This document shows positions 46,062-55,520 of a stretch of DNA of 64,000 nt, piece by piece; positions within the stretch are counted from its first letter, which is position 1; each line of letters opens with the position of its first letter. The stretch covers positions 372,001-436,000 of the forward strand of contig NC_050728.1 of NCBI RefSeq assembly GCF_014133895.1, in the 5' to 3' direction. Under the pieces are notes generated by a model, which saw nothing but the letters and a program-made list of their open reading frames with translations, was not told where the DNA came from and did not search any database. The DNA comes from Torulaspora globosa. Lineage: Eukaryota > Ascomycota > Saccharomycetes > Saccharomycetales > Saccharomycetaceae. Made by a program: the position numbers and the translations under genes.

Positions 46062-46268
46062 CATCTACCGGCTCGGGCACGCCAGTAATGTGGAGCTCAC
46101 GATGTGATATTTAATGGTTTCTAGATAGATAATTGGAAGTGATGATCTTTATGATAGTTGATCGACGGAGGTCACCGGTGACGATGAGCTTGTTGCAGCG
46201 ACCGTGAAAAGACGGTCAGTAGCTTAAGGCTTCTTTGCTGCGGACAGGAGTGCTAAGGTCGACTCGCA

Positions 46269-46724
46269 ATGGCTTTGAATAATCTCAAGAGACCAGATCT
46301 ATGTGTACAGTAAGTTCCGAGCGTTTTACCGCTTCGCCTTTGCGTTCTGTTGACTAACTTCTCACTCGACAGATATAAACATGTCGCTCCACCAAAGAGC
46401 CCCTACGCTACCAACACGGGACTATCTGGTCTCGTCAACCAGTCAATGCCCATGGTAGCAATGTTTTTAAGAAATAAGTTCATCGCTTGGTTCGCGCTGA
46501 TCCAGAGTGTACATTACTATTTTAACACCGACCCTGAGGAAGCTAGTGCTGCAGCTGCGTCGAACAAGGGCTCGATGGACCAGCCGCCATTAATGAAAGT
46601 ATTGCTGAGCGTTGTCGGTTTGGTTGTTTGCTACATGAATCTAGTCATCCCGCAGCCTCCGATGGCGCCATCCAAGGCGGCGGAAACCACTTCGGCAGCA
46701 CCTAGTGAGCCAACTACAGCCTAA
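46269..46724 (+). CDS. ER membrane protein, Asterix/YPR063C family, two exons
   Basis: Spliced gene: exon 1 46269-46309, intron 46310-46372, exon 2 46373-46724, 130 residues. Exon 1 codes MALNNLKRPDLCV; the junction makes QYKHVAPPKSPYATNTG, matching the RYKPPP start of the Asterix (UPF0139) family. The 63-base intron has donor GTAAGT, branch sequence GACTAAC at 46352-46358 and acceptor CAG. Two or three membrane segments follow (MVAMFLRNKFIAWFALIQSV; MKVLLSVVGLVVCYMNLVI). In animals Asterix is in the PAT chaperone complex for multipass membrane proteins in the ER; the yeast role is not established. S. cerevisiae YPR063C also has a 5'-end intron. Convergent with FCY1. Confidence 0.9.
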
Positions 46725-46740
46725 AGAGCGTTTATATAGT

Positions 46741-47208
46741 TTACTCCCCAATGTCTTCAAACCAGTCGTGCGGTCTCTCACTGATAAACTTCCTCATGAT
46801 TTTCTTGCATCTTTCATCGTCGACCACAACGACCTCGTGTCCTCTGGACCGAAGGTATTCCTCGCCAGGACTCTTGAAATTAACGTTCTCTCCGACTACA
46901 CAGCGTGGGATGCCATACATTATGATGGCACCGGTGCACATGTCGCAGGGCGAGAGCGTAGTGTACAGCGTGGTCCGCTTGTAAACGTGTCCTGGAAGTC
47001 TGCCGCAGTTCTCAAGGGTAGATATCTCGCCGTGTAGCGTTGCAGATCCCTTCTGGAACCTCATGTTGTGGCCGCGACCTAAAACTGTGCCATCCTCATC
47101 GTTGATCAGACACCCACCGATTGGCACTCCTCCTTCGGCAAGACCCTTGGCAGCCTCTTCGTACGCGATATCCATTCCAATCTGATCATACTTGCCAACC
47201 GTAGACAT
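46741..47208 (-). CDS. FCY1: Cytosine deaminase Fcy1
   Basis: 155 residues (S. cerevisiae 158). Zinc enzyme that deaminates cytosine to uracil for pyrimidine salvage, and 5-fluorocytosine to 5-fluorouracil. Zinc ligands and catalytic glutamate: His59-Gly60-Glu61 in ATLHGEISTLENCGR and Cys88/Cys91 in LSPCDMCTGAI. The C-terminal ERPHDWFEDIGE closes the active site. ATG 47208 (MSTVGKYDQIGMDIAYEEA) fits the family; 39 more in-frame codons upstream are unrelated. The stop lies 16 bases from that of the convergent Asterix-like gene. Confidence 0.97.
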   Translation of the reverse strand: MSTVGKYDQIGMDIAYEEAAKGLAEGGVPIGGCLINDEDGTVLGRGHNMRFQKGSATLHGEISTLENCGRLPGHVYKRTTLYTTLSPCDMCTGAIIMYGIPRCVVGENVNFKSPGEEYLRSRGHEVVVVDDERCKKIMRKFISERPHDWFEDIGE

Positions 47209-47740
47209 CTTTGGCGTTTTACTAGCAGTCTCCAAGTGGCATTTTTTTATCAAGACGTCATATATCAATACTAAGAGACGCTTGATGTCCAAGCAAACCG
47301 AGAAATCATAGATTATCAGAGCCAACCGGCGGATGATGCATGATGCTGTCTGGCGGTGTCGCCTCTACGACGGTAACTTGAAAGAGTCCAGCAGGGCTAT
47401 GTCGGGACTCTGCCAGTTGGCGTGCGACAATGGGACGCGATAAGGGCTGGATCCTGCTTACCAGCATCTGTTAGACTCGCAGATAAGATTTGAAGCTTGT
47501 CTAGCGTGTCTATTGCTGGTCCGAATGAATATTCGATTTTGACCAATCAGAATGGTTCCTGCACGGAGGTCGCGCCACAACCGAGGCTTTACGTCTTCCA
47601 GCGCTGTCGCAATAACGCTTCTCATTGGCCGATAGCTCCATGGTGCGCTTCATCATCTCTGGGGCCTAAGAATAAAGGACATAGTATACAAGAACTGATC
47701 CAGCAATTGTCTCCGGTCTGAGACCTAACTCTACAACGGG
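47209..47740. promoter_or_regulatory. FCY1-JID1 divergent promoter
   Basis: 532 bases. Two CCAAT-type elements, the Hap2/3/4/5 core, are seen: CCAATCA at about 47543-47549 and ATTGG (reverse) at about 47624-47628, which would suit the mitochondrial gene JID1 (inference). No small gene or RNA was found. Confidence 0.4.
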
Positions 47741-48688
47741 ATGGTTACTAGCTGTTGCGAGAACGTAGCATGGAGAAAGCTGCTAACATCATCTTTTGTG
47801 AGTTTCTCCGCTGATTTCTGCTCCGTAAGCAATTCAAGTGGTCGCAGGTCGTACGCTACCGTCTCGAGCCAATCTGAGGACAACTCTGACATCTACTACG
47901 ACTTAAAATGGCCTAAAAACAATTTTCCGACACCTTATGATCTGTTTGGCATAGACAACAACACCGATGGTCGACATATTGATCCCAAGGTAATGAAGAA
48001 AAGGTATCACGAATATGCTAGACTTTACCATCCTGATGTTTCGCGCAACATCAGGATAATCAGGTCTCCGATCGACCAGATGCAGTTGGACAAAAACCTG
48101 CTTACTGTGGACGAGAAACTGCACAGATTCAAGGTAACGACCCAGGCGTATCAGATCCTGACTGATCCAAAGAAAAAAAGGTTGTACGACTTCACCCAGG
48201 GCGGGTGGCCGTATGGACCCGCCGGAGCAGCGTCGACTACTCCGGCAGCGCAGTATCCCGGGTCGCACGGCTACAGATCCGACCACGTTTACGCCTATTG
48301 GAATGCAGGAACGTGGGAAGATGCAAGCCAGATGAACTCCGAGAAGCAGCCCATTGATGCCTGGGTTCTGTTCATGTGGCTATGCGGATTCGTGATATGC
48401 ATTCAGGCTACTGCTTTGTTGACACGCATCGAGGACTCTTTGACCAGAAAGAACTACACACATGAAGAAACCGAACACGACCTGCTGCAGAGCTACACGA
48501 ACTACGGGCTGGATACCGACAAAATTTCGCGATGGCGGAGGTTTCTCTGGTTCAGAGCGTACGGCCTGTACCGTTCAAATACAGACTTAGATAGGGAGGC
48601 TAGGAGAAATGAAGAGATGGTTCAAGATATCTTGAAGAAAAGCGAGCAGAGCGTGAAACCGGTTTCTGAAACGACTCGGCCTGAGTAG
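47741..48688 (+). CDS. JID1: Mitochondrial J-domain protein Jid1
   Basis: 315 residues (S. cerevisiae 301). Probable Hsp40 co-chaperone of the mitochondrial inner membrane. The N-terminus is a serine/arginine-rich presequence (WRKLLTSSFVSFS, SSGRRSYATVSS). The J domain covers about 64-150 with PYDLFGI, the HPD motif at 97-99 (YARLYHPDVSRN) and KRLYDFTQGGWPYGP. A membrane segment lies near WVLFMWLCGFVICIQATALL (about 207-226), and a charged C-terminal tail follows with YRSNTDLDREARRNEEM. Tandem with ARO7 as in YPR061C-YPR060C. Confidence 0.9.
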   Translation: MVTSCCENVAWRKLLTSSFVSFSADFCSVSNSSGRRSYATVSSQSEDNSDIYYDLKWPKNNFPTPYDLFGIDNNTDGRHIDPKVMKKRYHEYARLYHPDVSRNIRIIRSPIDQMQLDKNLLTVDEKLHRFKVTTQAYQILTDPKKKRLYDFTQGGWPYGPAGAASTTPAAQYPGSHGYRSDHVYAYWNAGTWEDASQMNSEKQPIDAWVLFMWLCGFVICIQATALLTRIEDSLTRKNYTHEETEHDLLQSYTNYGLDTDKISRWRRFLWFRAYGLYRSNTDLDREARRNEEMVQDILKKSEQSVKPVSETTRPE

Positions 48689-48915
48689 AACACGACACAG
48701 TCCATTAAATATTCATATATGTAGGCTAAGAACATTGCAATTTGGGTGGCAAAGACCGGGGTTCTGACGACTCTACTTATTTTCTTCACAGTGTCTTATC
48801 AGCTTTGATATTCTTTGATAAGTGGGTACTTAGAGCGAAAAAGTCGAAGAGCGAAGTGAAGTCATCTTGTCACTGGGAAGAAGTTCTAGGATAGACGATT
48901 GCAGCGCTGTTGACC

Positions 48916-49692
48916 ATGAATTTCAAGGAGGCAGACACCGTTTTAGATCTTAAGAATATCAGAGACGAGCTGGTTCGAATGGAGGACACCATCATCTTCA
49001 ATTTTATAGAGAGATCGCATTTCCCCAGTTGTCCAGTAGTGTATGCAAAGGATCATCCTGGATTGCCTCTTCCAAACTTCGACGGATCATTCCTGGATTG
49101 GGCGTTATTGCACATGGAGAAGGTGCAATCGCAGCTCAGAAGATTCGAATCGCCTGACGAGACCCCATTCTTCCCCGAAGAGATCTTAAAGCCCATTTTG
49201 CCGAACATCAATTATCCTCAGGTTTTGGCTTCTTATGCGCAACAGATCAATTATAATGCTAAGATCAAGCACATTTACGAGGAAGAAATTGTGCCATTGA
49301 TCTCGAAATATGAAGGAGACCAGTCTGAAAATTACGGCTCAATTGCCACAACGGACATTGCTTGCTTGCAGAGCTTGAGCAGACGTATTCATTTCGGCAA
49401 ATTTGTCGCTGAGGCTAAATATCAGAATGACAAGGAGTTGTATCGTAAGCTCATCAGAAATAAGGACGTTAATGGCATAATGCAGAATATTACCAATGCT
49501 GCCGTCGAAGAGAAGATCTTGGAGAGGTTGACTACCAAAGCAGACGTTTATGGGGTTGATCCTACCAACAAGGAAGGTGACAGAAGAATCACCCCTGAAT
49601 ATCTTGTCAAGATTTATAAAGAAATTGTCATTCCTTTGACGAAGGAGGTAGAGGTGGAATATCTCCTGAGAAGACTCGGCGACGACGCCTGA
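48916..49692 (+). CDS. ARO7: Chorismate mutase Aro7
   Basis: 258 residues (S. cerevisiae 256). Converts chorismate to prephenate, the branch point to phenylalanine and tyrosine; in yeasts it is a dimer inhibited by tyrosine and activated by tryptophan. Conserved helices: VLDLKNIRDELVRMEDTIIFNFIERS, FDGSFLDWALLHMEKVQ, CLQSLSRRIHFGKFVAEAKY, NITNAAVEEKILERL and RITPEYLVKIYKEIVIPLTKEVEVEYLLRRL. The allosteric-switch threonine (Thr226 in S. cerevisiae) is kept in IPLTKEVEVEYL. ATG 48916. Confidence 0.96.
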   Translation: MNFKEADTVLDLKNIRDELVRMEDTIIFNFIERSHFPSCPVVYAKDHPGLPLPNFDGSFLDWALLHMEKVQSQLRRFESPDETPFFPEEILKPILPNINYPQVLASYAQQINYNAKIKHIYEEEIVPLISKYEGDQSENYGSIATTDIACLQSLSRRIHFGKFVAEAKYQNDKELYRKLIRNKDVNGIMQNITNAAVEEKILERLTTKADVYGVDPTNKEGDRRITPEYLVKIYKEIVIPLTKEVEVEYLLRRLGDDA

Positions 49693-49844
49693 TGCCTTCA
49701 TCATGCACACAGTGTAGGCCTATACATTTCATAACAGTTAATTTTTGATGTAATAGCACTTTCGCTAAATGACAATACGGGTCGTAAAGTCAGTTCCTTA
49801 AACAGACATAAAAGGCTGACGCTTGATACGCTTGCTACTGGAAA

Positions 49845-50762
49845 TCACTGGAGAAGTCTCATTGCAAACTCGAACGATGCAAAAGTGGCTGCGTTAGCAG
49901 GTGCAGCTCTCAGCATAGTAGGACCGAATCCTTTGAAAAAGGATGCCAGGCCCCCTTTGACATACAAGGTTTTAGCCACTTGGACGATCGAGTTTCCTGA
50001 TTTCGGATTCGTCAAACTGTCTGTCTGTATCACTGATTTGACGACATCTAGTGGGTAGACCATTAGCCACAGAGCGGTACCGGACAGTGCACCGAAACTA
50101 CACAACTTCCAGGCCGGTATTTCAGTCCTCATAACTCCTGATTTGATCTCATGAGCTATAAGTGCTTCATAAACCAGGAAATAGGTACCACATCCGTGAC
50201 CTTCTCTGAGAAGAGTCGGAGACAAACCGCGCATTAACTTGTTGTGACTCCTCAGTTTTCTTATACAGTCCAGGGGACCTCTAAACTCTGCATTAGCGCC
50301 TGAACCGGTCTGGGTTTGCAGACGTATCCTGACATGCTCTATTGGCGATGCCAGAAACGAGTTTGTCAAACCACTGACGAGCCCACAGATGTAATACTGC
50401 GGAAGGGTTAAGGTAGACGACGGTCCAGAACCGTTACTGTGAAAAAATCTCTTCATCGCTTCGTTGACCCCAAATTGGATTGAAACACAAGCACCAATTC
50501 CCACCAGGGGCGTTAAGGTGCCTTTATAAAATGCCAATATCCCTTCATTCTTGAGTAAATTTCTAATTACCTCCGTCGCTGTTGTCGAATTCGGCGATGT
50601 TTGTAATCTGACTTTAGTCGTATCAAATGGCTGGCCCACCAGGACTTGTGCTATACCACCTGCAGTACCGGCTAAAATATCTTTAACTACTCTAGCCTTA
50701 TCTTGCTTGGGATGTAGTTCGAGGTCATCGATCAACTGAGGTGCTTGGGCCTCCTCGGACAT
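49845..50762 (-). CDS. YMC1: Mitochondrial carrier Ymc1/Ymc2
   Basis: 305 residues (S. cerevisiae Ymc1 307). Inner-membrane carrier; Ymc1/Ymc2 are implicated in glutamate or glycine transport and oleate metabolism. Three carrier repeats are seen with signature starts: GQPFDTTKVRLQT, ASPIEHVRIRLQT and VYPLDVVKSVIQT, each the Px[DE]xx[KR] type, with six membrane helices. The gene lies between ARO7 (YPR060C) and BRR1 (YPR057W), like YMC1, and near VID24, like YMC2: the single pre-duplication gene. Confidence 0.94.
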   Translation of the reverse strand: MSEEAQAPQLIDDLELHPKQDKARVVKDILAGTAGGIAQVLVGQPFDTTKVRLQTSPNSTTATEVIRNLLKNEGILAFYKGTLTPLVGIGACVSIQFGVNEAMKRFFHSNGSGPSSTLTLPQYYICGLVSGLTNSFLASPIEHVRIRLQTQTGSGANAEFRGPLDCIRKLRSHNKLMRGLSPTLLREGHGCGTYFLVYEALIAHEIKSGVMRTEIPAWKLCSFGALSGTALWLMVYPLDVVKSVIQTDSLTNPKSGNSIVQVAKTLYVKGGLASFFKGFGPTMLRAAPANAATFASFEFAMRLLQ

Positions 50763-50975
50763 TTTCTGATTCAGTCTTCGATAGCGAGATAGAACGACTT
50801 CCTATTGTATCCTAGAAGCAGCAGCAAGCGCAACATAGACAGAGCAATGGATCTCTAGCGCTTTCTAACAGAGGACGACTTCCATTTTTCACTTCATTTT
50901 TCAGCCTATCTTTTTCTTCTAGAACCCGAGCTTATCGCAGCGCCAAAAGCAGAGAAACTGATCTACGCAGGACAA

Positions 50976-52040
50976 TCAAAGCTGATCATCTTCAATTGCC
51001 CACTCGATTAGGTCTCTCTGCCCGTAGATCACAGCTATAACGGATAGTGCCAACTGAACAACATCGAGATCCTCAGGCGGTGAAGGAACGTCCAACTCCG
51101 TTAGCTCGCGGGGACATATCGCTTTGATCGATGGCGTCTTCCTGTCCAAAGATTGTGTCCCTCTGCCCTCTTGGCTCTCCCTAATAGCTCGCCTGCATTT
51201 TTTGCCCAGACTGCGCAGATTGCTGATGTACTCGGCCGTCAGTTTGTCGGGAATATTGAAGAGGATGTAGAGAAGCCAGTTGCTGAAACGCGATGCTTGT
51301 GCTGGCTTCTTGCCCTTAGATATGTTTTTAATCCACTCCTGCGCCATGTACTGCACCAAAACCCAGATGTTTCTTCCATCGATCGTTGCATTGAATGCGG
51401 ACTGCGTTGGTTCGGTTCGTTGCAAATACTGATACCATTGCTTGAATCCTATTGGCTTTGAAGAGTTAACCTCGCCAATAACAGCTTTTATATCTGTGAT
51501 ACTGTTGATGTGCTTAGTGCGGAGCTTCTTGACCACAGATTCAGCCCACTCCTCATCCAATTCATAATCGTCGTTTCCATCTCCAACTTTTGGTGGTAGT
51601 TCTTGCAAAACATCAAGAATGTGCGATGCTTGCCCATCGCCTTCCAATTTTCCACTGAGATATTCCCTTAGGAAGTGCAATAGTAAATTGAGAGATTCTT
51701 CTGTATGGTTCTGGTAGACCGTTCTACTGTCTAGAACGGCCCTCTTAACGGTCTCAAACCATTGAACACCCACAAGTAAGTGCGAATCGACATACTTCAA
51801 ACGAACGGGCAAATCTTTGTGTGCTTTTGGCTTCTTGACAATAACTTCGTCATCGTCGTCATATATATCAGCCGTGTGGCGCTTGAGTTCTGATCTCTTG
51901 ATGACATTAGTCCTCAAGGCTTCCTGTCGAACACAACTAAGGTACTCAATCACAGCTGGATCGACTCCGGGATCAGTCAAGGAGAAAGCCGGTGTTTGGC
52001 CAAACACGGAATCCGCCGATTGATCATCCTTGCGATTCAT
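50976..52040 (-). CDS. BRR1: Brr1, Gemin2-like snRNP biogenesis factor
   Basis: 354 residues (S. cerevisiae 341). Promotes formation and stability of spliceosomal snRNPs; the fungal relative of Gemin2 of the SMN complex. Recognisable segments: VIEYLSCVRQEALRTNV near the N-terminus, PVRLKYVDSHLLVGVQWFETVKRAV, DLPVRL, KPIGFKQWYQYLQRTEPTQSAF, WVLVQYMAQEW, FSNWLLYILFNIPDKLTAEYISNLRSLGKKC and the C-terminal ALSVIAVIYGQRDLIEW. The N-terminal acidic DDDDEVIVKKPKAHK sits between. Position fits YPR057W. Confidence 0.9.
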   Translation of the reverse strand: MNRKDDQSADSVFGQTPAFSLTDPGVDPAVIEYLSCVRQEALRTNVIKRSELKRHTADIYDDDDEVIVKKPKAHKDLPVRLKYVDSHLLVGVQWFETVKRAVLDSRTVYQNHTEESLNLLLHFLREYLSGKLEGDGQASHILDVLQELPPKVGDGNDDYELDEEWAESVVKKLRTKHINSITDIKAVIGEVNSSKPIGFKQWYQYLQRTEPTQSAFNATIDGRNIWVLVQYMAQEWIKNISKGKKPAQASRFSNWLLYILFNIPDKLTAEYISNLRSLGKKCRRAIRESQEGRGTQSLDRKTPSIKAICPRELTELDVPSPPEDLDVVQLALSVIAVIYGQRDLIEWAIEDDQL

Positions 52041-52201
52041 TGGTGTCCTAGCTCAGTGATAAATTTGCCAATAAGCTTCTAAACAGCAAGCGGGTTGAAA
52101 AGAGTTGATTTACATTGCATCTGAACTTCTAGAAACTCAATTAGTAAGAAAAGGATACCGAATTCTTATCGAACAAGGAATCCGACAGTTCAGAAGCCAC
52201 C

Positions 52202-52591
52202 ATGAAAAGATCTATTGGAGCGTCTGGCTATGACGGGCGCCTTGACTTTACCCGTAAAACTGCTGATGTCGGTGTTACGTGTCAGGAACATCCATGCGTG
52301 AATGTTTATGTACCTATAGAGTTATATCAGTGCCATGTCCAGCAGTATCATGATAACCGTTGTGTTCAGTGTGGCAAGAACCTTGTGACGGAAAACTTTC
52401 TGCGCCTACACCTTGAAGAGATGCATAATCCTTTCAATAGCGGCGATGGGATCCGATATCGCTGCTTCGAAGAGCAATGCGATGAAGCATTCTATTCTCA
52501 CCAAGAGAGAGTCAGCCATGCAGTAAAATCCCACCAGTATCCTGAGAGTTTTGATTTTGACATAGTGCAAAATGGGCAACTTTTCAGTTGA
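52202..52591 (+). CDS. ZNF511-like C2H2 zinc-finger protein
   Basis: 129 residues. Three zinc-finger-like units: CQEHPCVNVYVPIELYQCHVQQYH, CVQCGKNLVTENFLRLHLEEMH and CFEEQCDEAFYSHQERVSHAVKSH (each given once, in order, about 31-119). This layout, ending QYPESFDFD, resembles the ZNF511 family found from fission yeast to man, whose role is unknown. I cannot name an S. cerevisiae ortholog. It starts 161 bases from the divergent BRR1 and converges on TFB4 with a single base between the two stop codons, so the 3' ends of the transcripts must overlap. Confidence 0.8.
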   Translation: MKRSIGASGYDGRLDFTRKTADVGVTCQEHPCVNVYVPIELYQCHVQQYHDNRCVQCGKNLVTENFLRLHLEEMHNPFNSGDGIRYRCFEEQCDEAFYSHQERVSHAVKSHQYPESFDFDIVQNGQLFS

Positions 52592-52592
52592 A

Positions 52593-53570
52593 TCATTTGT
52601 TGCTCTTCTTCAGCTTAGCAATGACCTTCTCGTCGAATTCAGAGTCGCAGGCAGGGCACTTGTTGGCGGGTGGCAATATGGATAAGACGCAGAGGCAGAC
52701 GGAGCAAACGTATCCAATGGCAACAACTTTTCCCGTCAGATAGCAGGACGTTCTGAAATCAACCGATCCTTGGTTTGGCTTCACAATGATGGGCCTGAGT
52801 GATGGGTCTATGAACATTGCCGTGGATAGATATTGAACTAGACCTTGAGTAGAGTTGAGATGCAAATAGACGCCGTTCGTGGCGTCCGTTGTTTGTTGAA
52901 GAAACGTACTCTCTTTATGACCGCCGATCTTCACAACATCGATAGGACATTTCAATTTAGTCGCCGCAAATATGCAATTCATTATTGGGATATATTGAAA
53001 TATTTCGTCTCTTCCACCACCACTGCCGCATGTTATGACCAAAAGCCTGGACTTGAAAGATATCCTGGCCAGCTCTCTGGAAATTCTGTTGATGTAAGTG
53101 AGCCCTGCGGATATCCCTCCAGCAAGAGTGCTCTTTTGTGTAGCTTTTTCAACTTGGTCCTTCTCTTCTTGGAATAGCTTGTACAGCTCTTCTACCAGAG
53201 TCTCATCAACATTTCTAAATTGTCGATACATATCATTGTTGATGATAGACAGATCCTTGCCAGGTAGCGAAGTAGTGGTAACCTTGTTCTGATTCAGATT
53301 GCTCTTAGGATAGAGATACTTTATGCCTTGAGAGTGAGCTGCGATGACAGCCACTTGATTCGAGCTGTTAAAGGCAAGATGTGCATTGAGGAACACTATG
53401 ATGGATTCTAAGACGCTTATTATGTTAGCGTTTTGATCTCCTTCGTTATCCAGTTCTGCCCAAAGCTTCGGCGCAGTATCGATGACTAAAGTCAGCAAAG
53501 ATGGAGTTTCCTCAGCATATTGAGACTTGAGCTTAGTTGAGTGGAAAGCTGGGTCCGAAATAGCATCCAT
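52593..53570 (-). CDS. TFB4: TFIIH core subunit Tfb4 (p34)
   Basis: 325 residues (S. cerevisiae 338). Subunit of the TFIIH core, needed for transcription initiation and nucleotide excision repair. A von Willebrand A-like domain spans about 20-240 (TPSLLTLVIDTAPKLW, IIVFLNAHLAFNSSNQVAVIAAH, SRLLVITCGSGGGRDE, YIPIMNCIFAATKLKCPIDV). A C-terminal C4 zinc finger follows: CYLTGKVVAIGYVCSVCLCV and NKCPACDSEF. Start MDAISDPAF at ATG 53570. Position agrees with YPR056W. Confidence 0.95.
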   Translation of the reverse strand: MDAISDPAFHSTKLKSQYAEETPSLLTLVIDTAPKLWAELDNEGDQNANIISVLESIIVFLNAHLAFNSSNQVAVIAAHSQGIKYLYPKSNLNQNKVTTTSLPGKDLSIINNDMYRQFRNVDETLVEELYKLFQEEKDQVEKATQKSTLAGGISAGLTYINRISRELARISFKSRLLVITCGSGGGRDEIFQYIPIMNCIFAATKLKCPIDVVKIGGHKESTFLQQTTDATNGVYLHLNSTQGLVQYLSTAMFIDPSLRPIIVKPNQGSVDFRTSCYLTGKVVAIGYVCSVCLCVLSILPPANKCPACDSEFDEKVIAKLKKSNK

Positions 53571-53735
53571 ACCACTATAGCCGCTTGCTAATCCTTGAAT
53601 GATTGCTGGATTGTTCTGTTTTTACAGATCAAGAGGTGATTTGGTTAGCAGGCGAGCTGCTTACTATCAAAATCCATAGGTGAACGAGAAATGCTATATT
53701 GTTGATAATACACGTAGTAAGGTTTTAACCGTCAA

Positions 53736-55280
53736 TTACAAACACAAAATGGATCCTTGCCCAGTAGAGAAGGCCACCGCGACTTTGTCACTCTTGAAGG
53801 CCCAGGAAAGGTCAAAGACGTTGTCTCCGTTGGTCGGGCTTTGATAAGTACCGTAGATGGGAAAAGATAATGGAATAGGATATCTCTTTCGAGTATCCAA
53901 ACTAGCGAGCAGAGATTTCATGTCATAAACAATAACCTGACCGTCAACGAAGCCAACAGCGTATTTGTTTTTGTCTTGTGAGAGTCTAGCTGAAAACACA
54001 GGTACTCCATCAGCGACCGAAATAGCAAGTAACGAGTTATCTGCCAGTGACCACAATCGCACTGAGCCATCCATAGATGCCGATAAAACCCTCTTGTCGT
54101 CAACCCAATCAACAGATACCACGCTTTGTGAATGACCAAGGAAACAGTAAGATGGATTGCTGCTACCGCCTCGCCAAACTCTCACAGTATGATCGTCGGA
54201 TGCACTTAGAAGCATCTTATTGCCTGGATTGAACTGAAGTGCACTTATGGCACCCTGGTGACCAACCAAACGACCCACAGGCTTGCTTTCTCCTATTTGA
54301 TGCACCACTAAAGAGCCCTGAGGACCAGGAATTATGAACTTATCAATTTCTACCCATTCGAGGTCTACCCCTAGCGAATCACCAGAGCTCTCGGAAGCCT
54401 TCAATTCAAAGTGTTGGATCGCCGTACCTGTAGTGGCATTCCATACCACCGTCACATTGTCCACATCAGCTGTGATGAAGTGCGCAGAATCTTTGTTCCA
54501 CTTTATGCATACTATCGGCGATCGGTGAAAGTTGAAGACATTCTGTAAGCTTCCATCCCTATTCCACAGACGCAGCTCACCGTTCTCGACTGCTGTAACA
54601 ATTTGCATTCCGTTTGGCGACCACGCCAGACAGGACAATTCGTTGTTCGCGTTGCCGACTGGACTGGTGGGCGCAAAAGGATGCTTAAGTTCTATCTCAT
54701 TCAACAAAGCACCACTGTTTTCGTCAAACGAGTAGATCCTAGCCTGTGAATGCTTCTCCCCGACCGCGAGCATCGACTTCTCAACCGGGTTCCAGCACGT
54801 ACTGACAATATTCCCCAACTTGTAAAATTCTTTCAAAGTCTTGATAAAACCCTCCGCCTCTATGCCCTCCTCGACGCTCTTCGGCCCCTCCTCTTGCCTT
54901 TGCAGGTCCCTCTGGTCTTCCTCCTTCGGCTGCTCATCCATGGAATCACTTTCTAGAGCAAATCTCCCATTTATCAGTCGGTCAGGTCCCTTTTCCTTCT
55001 CCACCTGAAGAGCCTGTGCCAAGTTGAAGTCCTGCGTAAAGTGTTCTTCATCAACTTTCTTCATCTCGCCGTTATATTCAACCAACAAATCGCATTCTGT
55101 ATAGAGTATACCCTTCTGCACCAAATTCACAAGCGTTCCAAACGGGATATCCTTGCTGTATTTGCGATCGAAATCAAGCACTCGAGTTTCATCTTGCAGC
55201 GCCAGCGCACTTACTTCCTTCCCATTCTCTTGAAGGTATCTCCAAATCAAATAGTTAAGCTCCTCACTACTAATACTCAT
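53736..55280 (-). CDS. SIF2: Sif2, WD40 subunit of the Set3 deacetylase complex
   Basis: 514 residues (S. cerevisiae 535). Component of Set3C, which represses meiotic genes; related to human TBL1. N-terminal LisH dimerisation motif at about 4-36 (SSEELNYLIWRYLQENGKE), an acidic/glutamine-rich linker (about 110-150), then seven or eight WD40 repeats from about 155 to the end (LSCLAWSPNGMQIVTAVENGELRLW; SALQFNPGNKMLLSASDDHTVRVW; SVDWVDDKRVLSASMDGSVRLW). Divergent from EXO84 as in YBR103W-YBR102C. Confidence 0.94.
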   Translation of the reverse strand: MSISSEELNYLIWRYLQENGKEVSALALQDETRVLDFDRKYSKDIPFGTLVNLVQKGILYTECDLLVEYNGEMKKVDEEHFTQDFNLAQALQVEKEKGPDRLINGRFALESDSMDEQPKEEDQRDLQRQEEGPKSVEEGIEAEGFIKTLKEFYKLGNIVSTCWNPVEKSMLAVGEKHSQARIYSFDENSGALLNEIELKHPFAPTSPVGNANNELSCLAWSPNGMQIVTAVENGELRLWNRDGSLQNVFNFHRSPIVCIKWNKDSAHFITADVDNVTVVWNATTGTAIQHFELKASESSGDSLGVDLEWVEIDKFIIPGPQGSLVVHQIGESKPVGRLVGHQGAISALQFNPGNKMLLSASDDHTVRVWRGGSSNPSYCFLGHSQSVVSVDWVDDKRVLSASMDGSVRLWSLADNSLLAISVADGVPVFSARLSQDKNKYAVGFVDGQVIVYDMKSLLASLDTRKRYPIPLSFPIYGTYQSPTNGDNVFDLSWAFKSDKVAVAFSTGQGSILCL

Positions 55281-55520
55281 CCTTTCGGTGATTCAACATT
55301 AACAACTGCCAGTTCCAAAACACAACTCGGCTACAACACCCCGGCACTGTGATCGCTTCACCACTGGAGGTCTTTGATGGTGTTGTTGCAATGATTTTTG
55401 ATCTCTATAGGGTGTAGGAAAGTGATATAAACCATAAGAACACTTTACAGAACAGAACTAGCGATAGTTGAGGAATACTTGAACGTGGCTTGACAAGATC
55501 CCATTGCATCTATATCAGTA

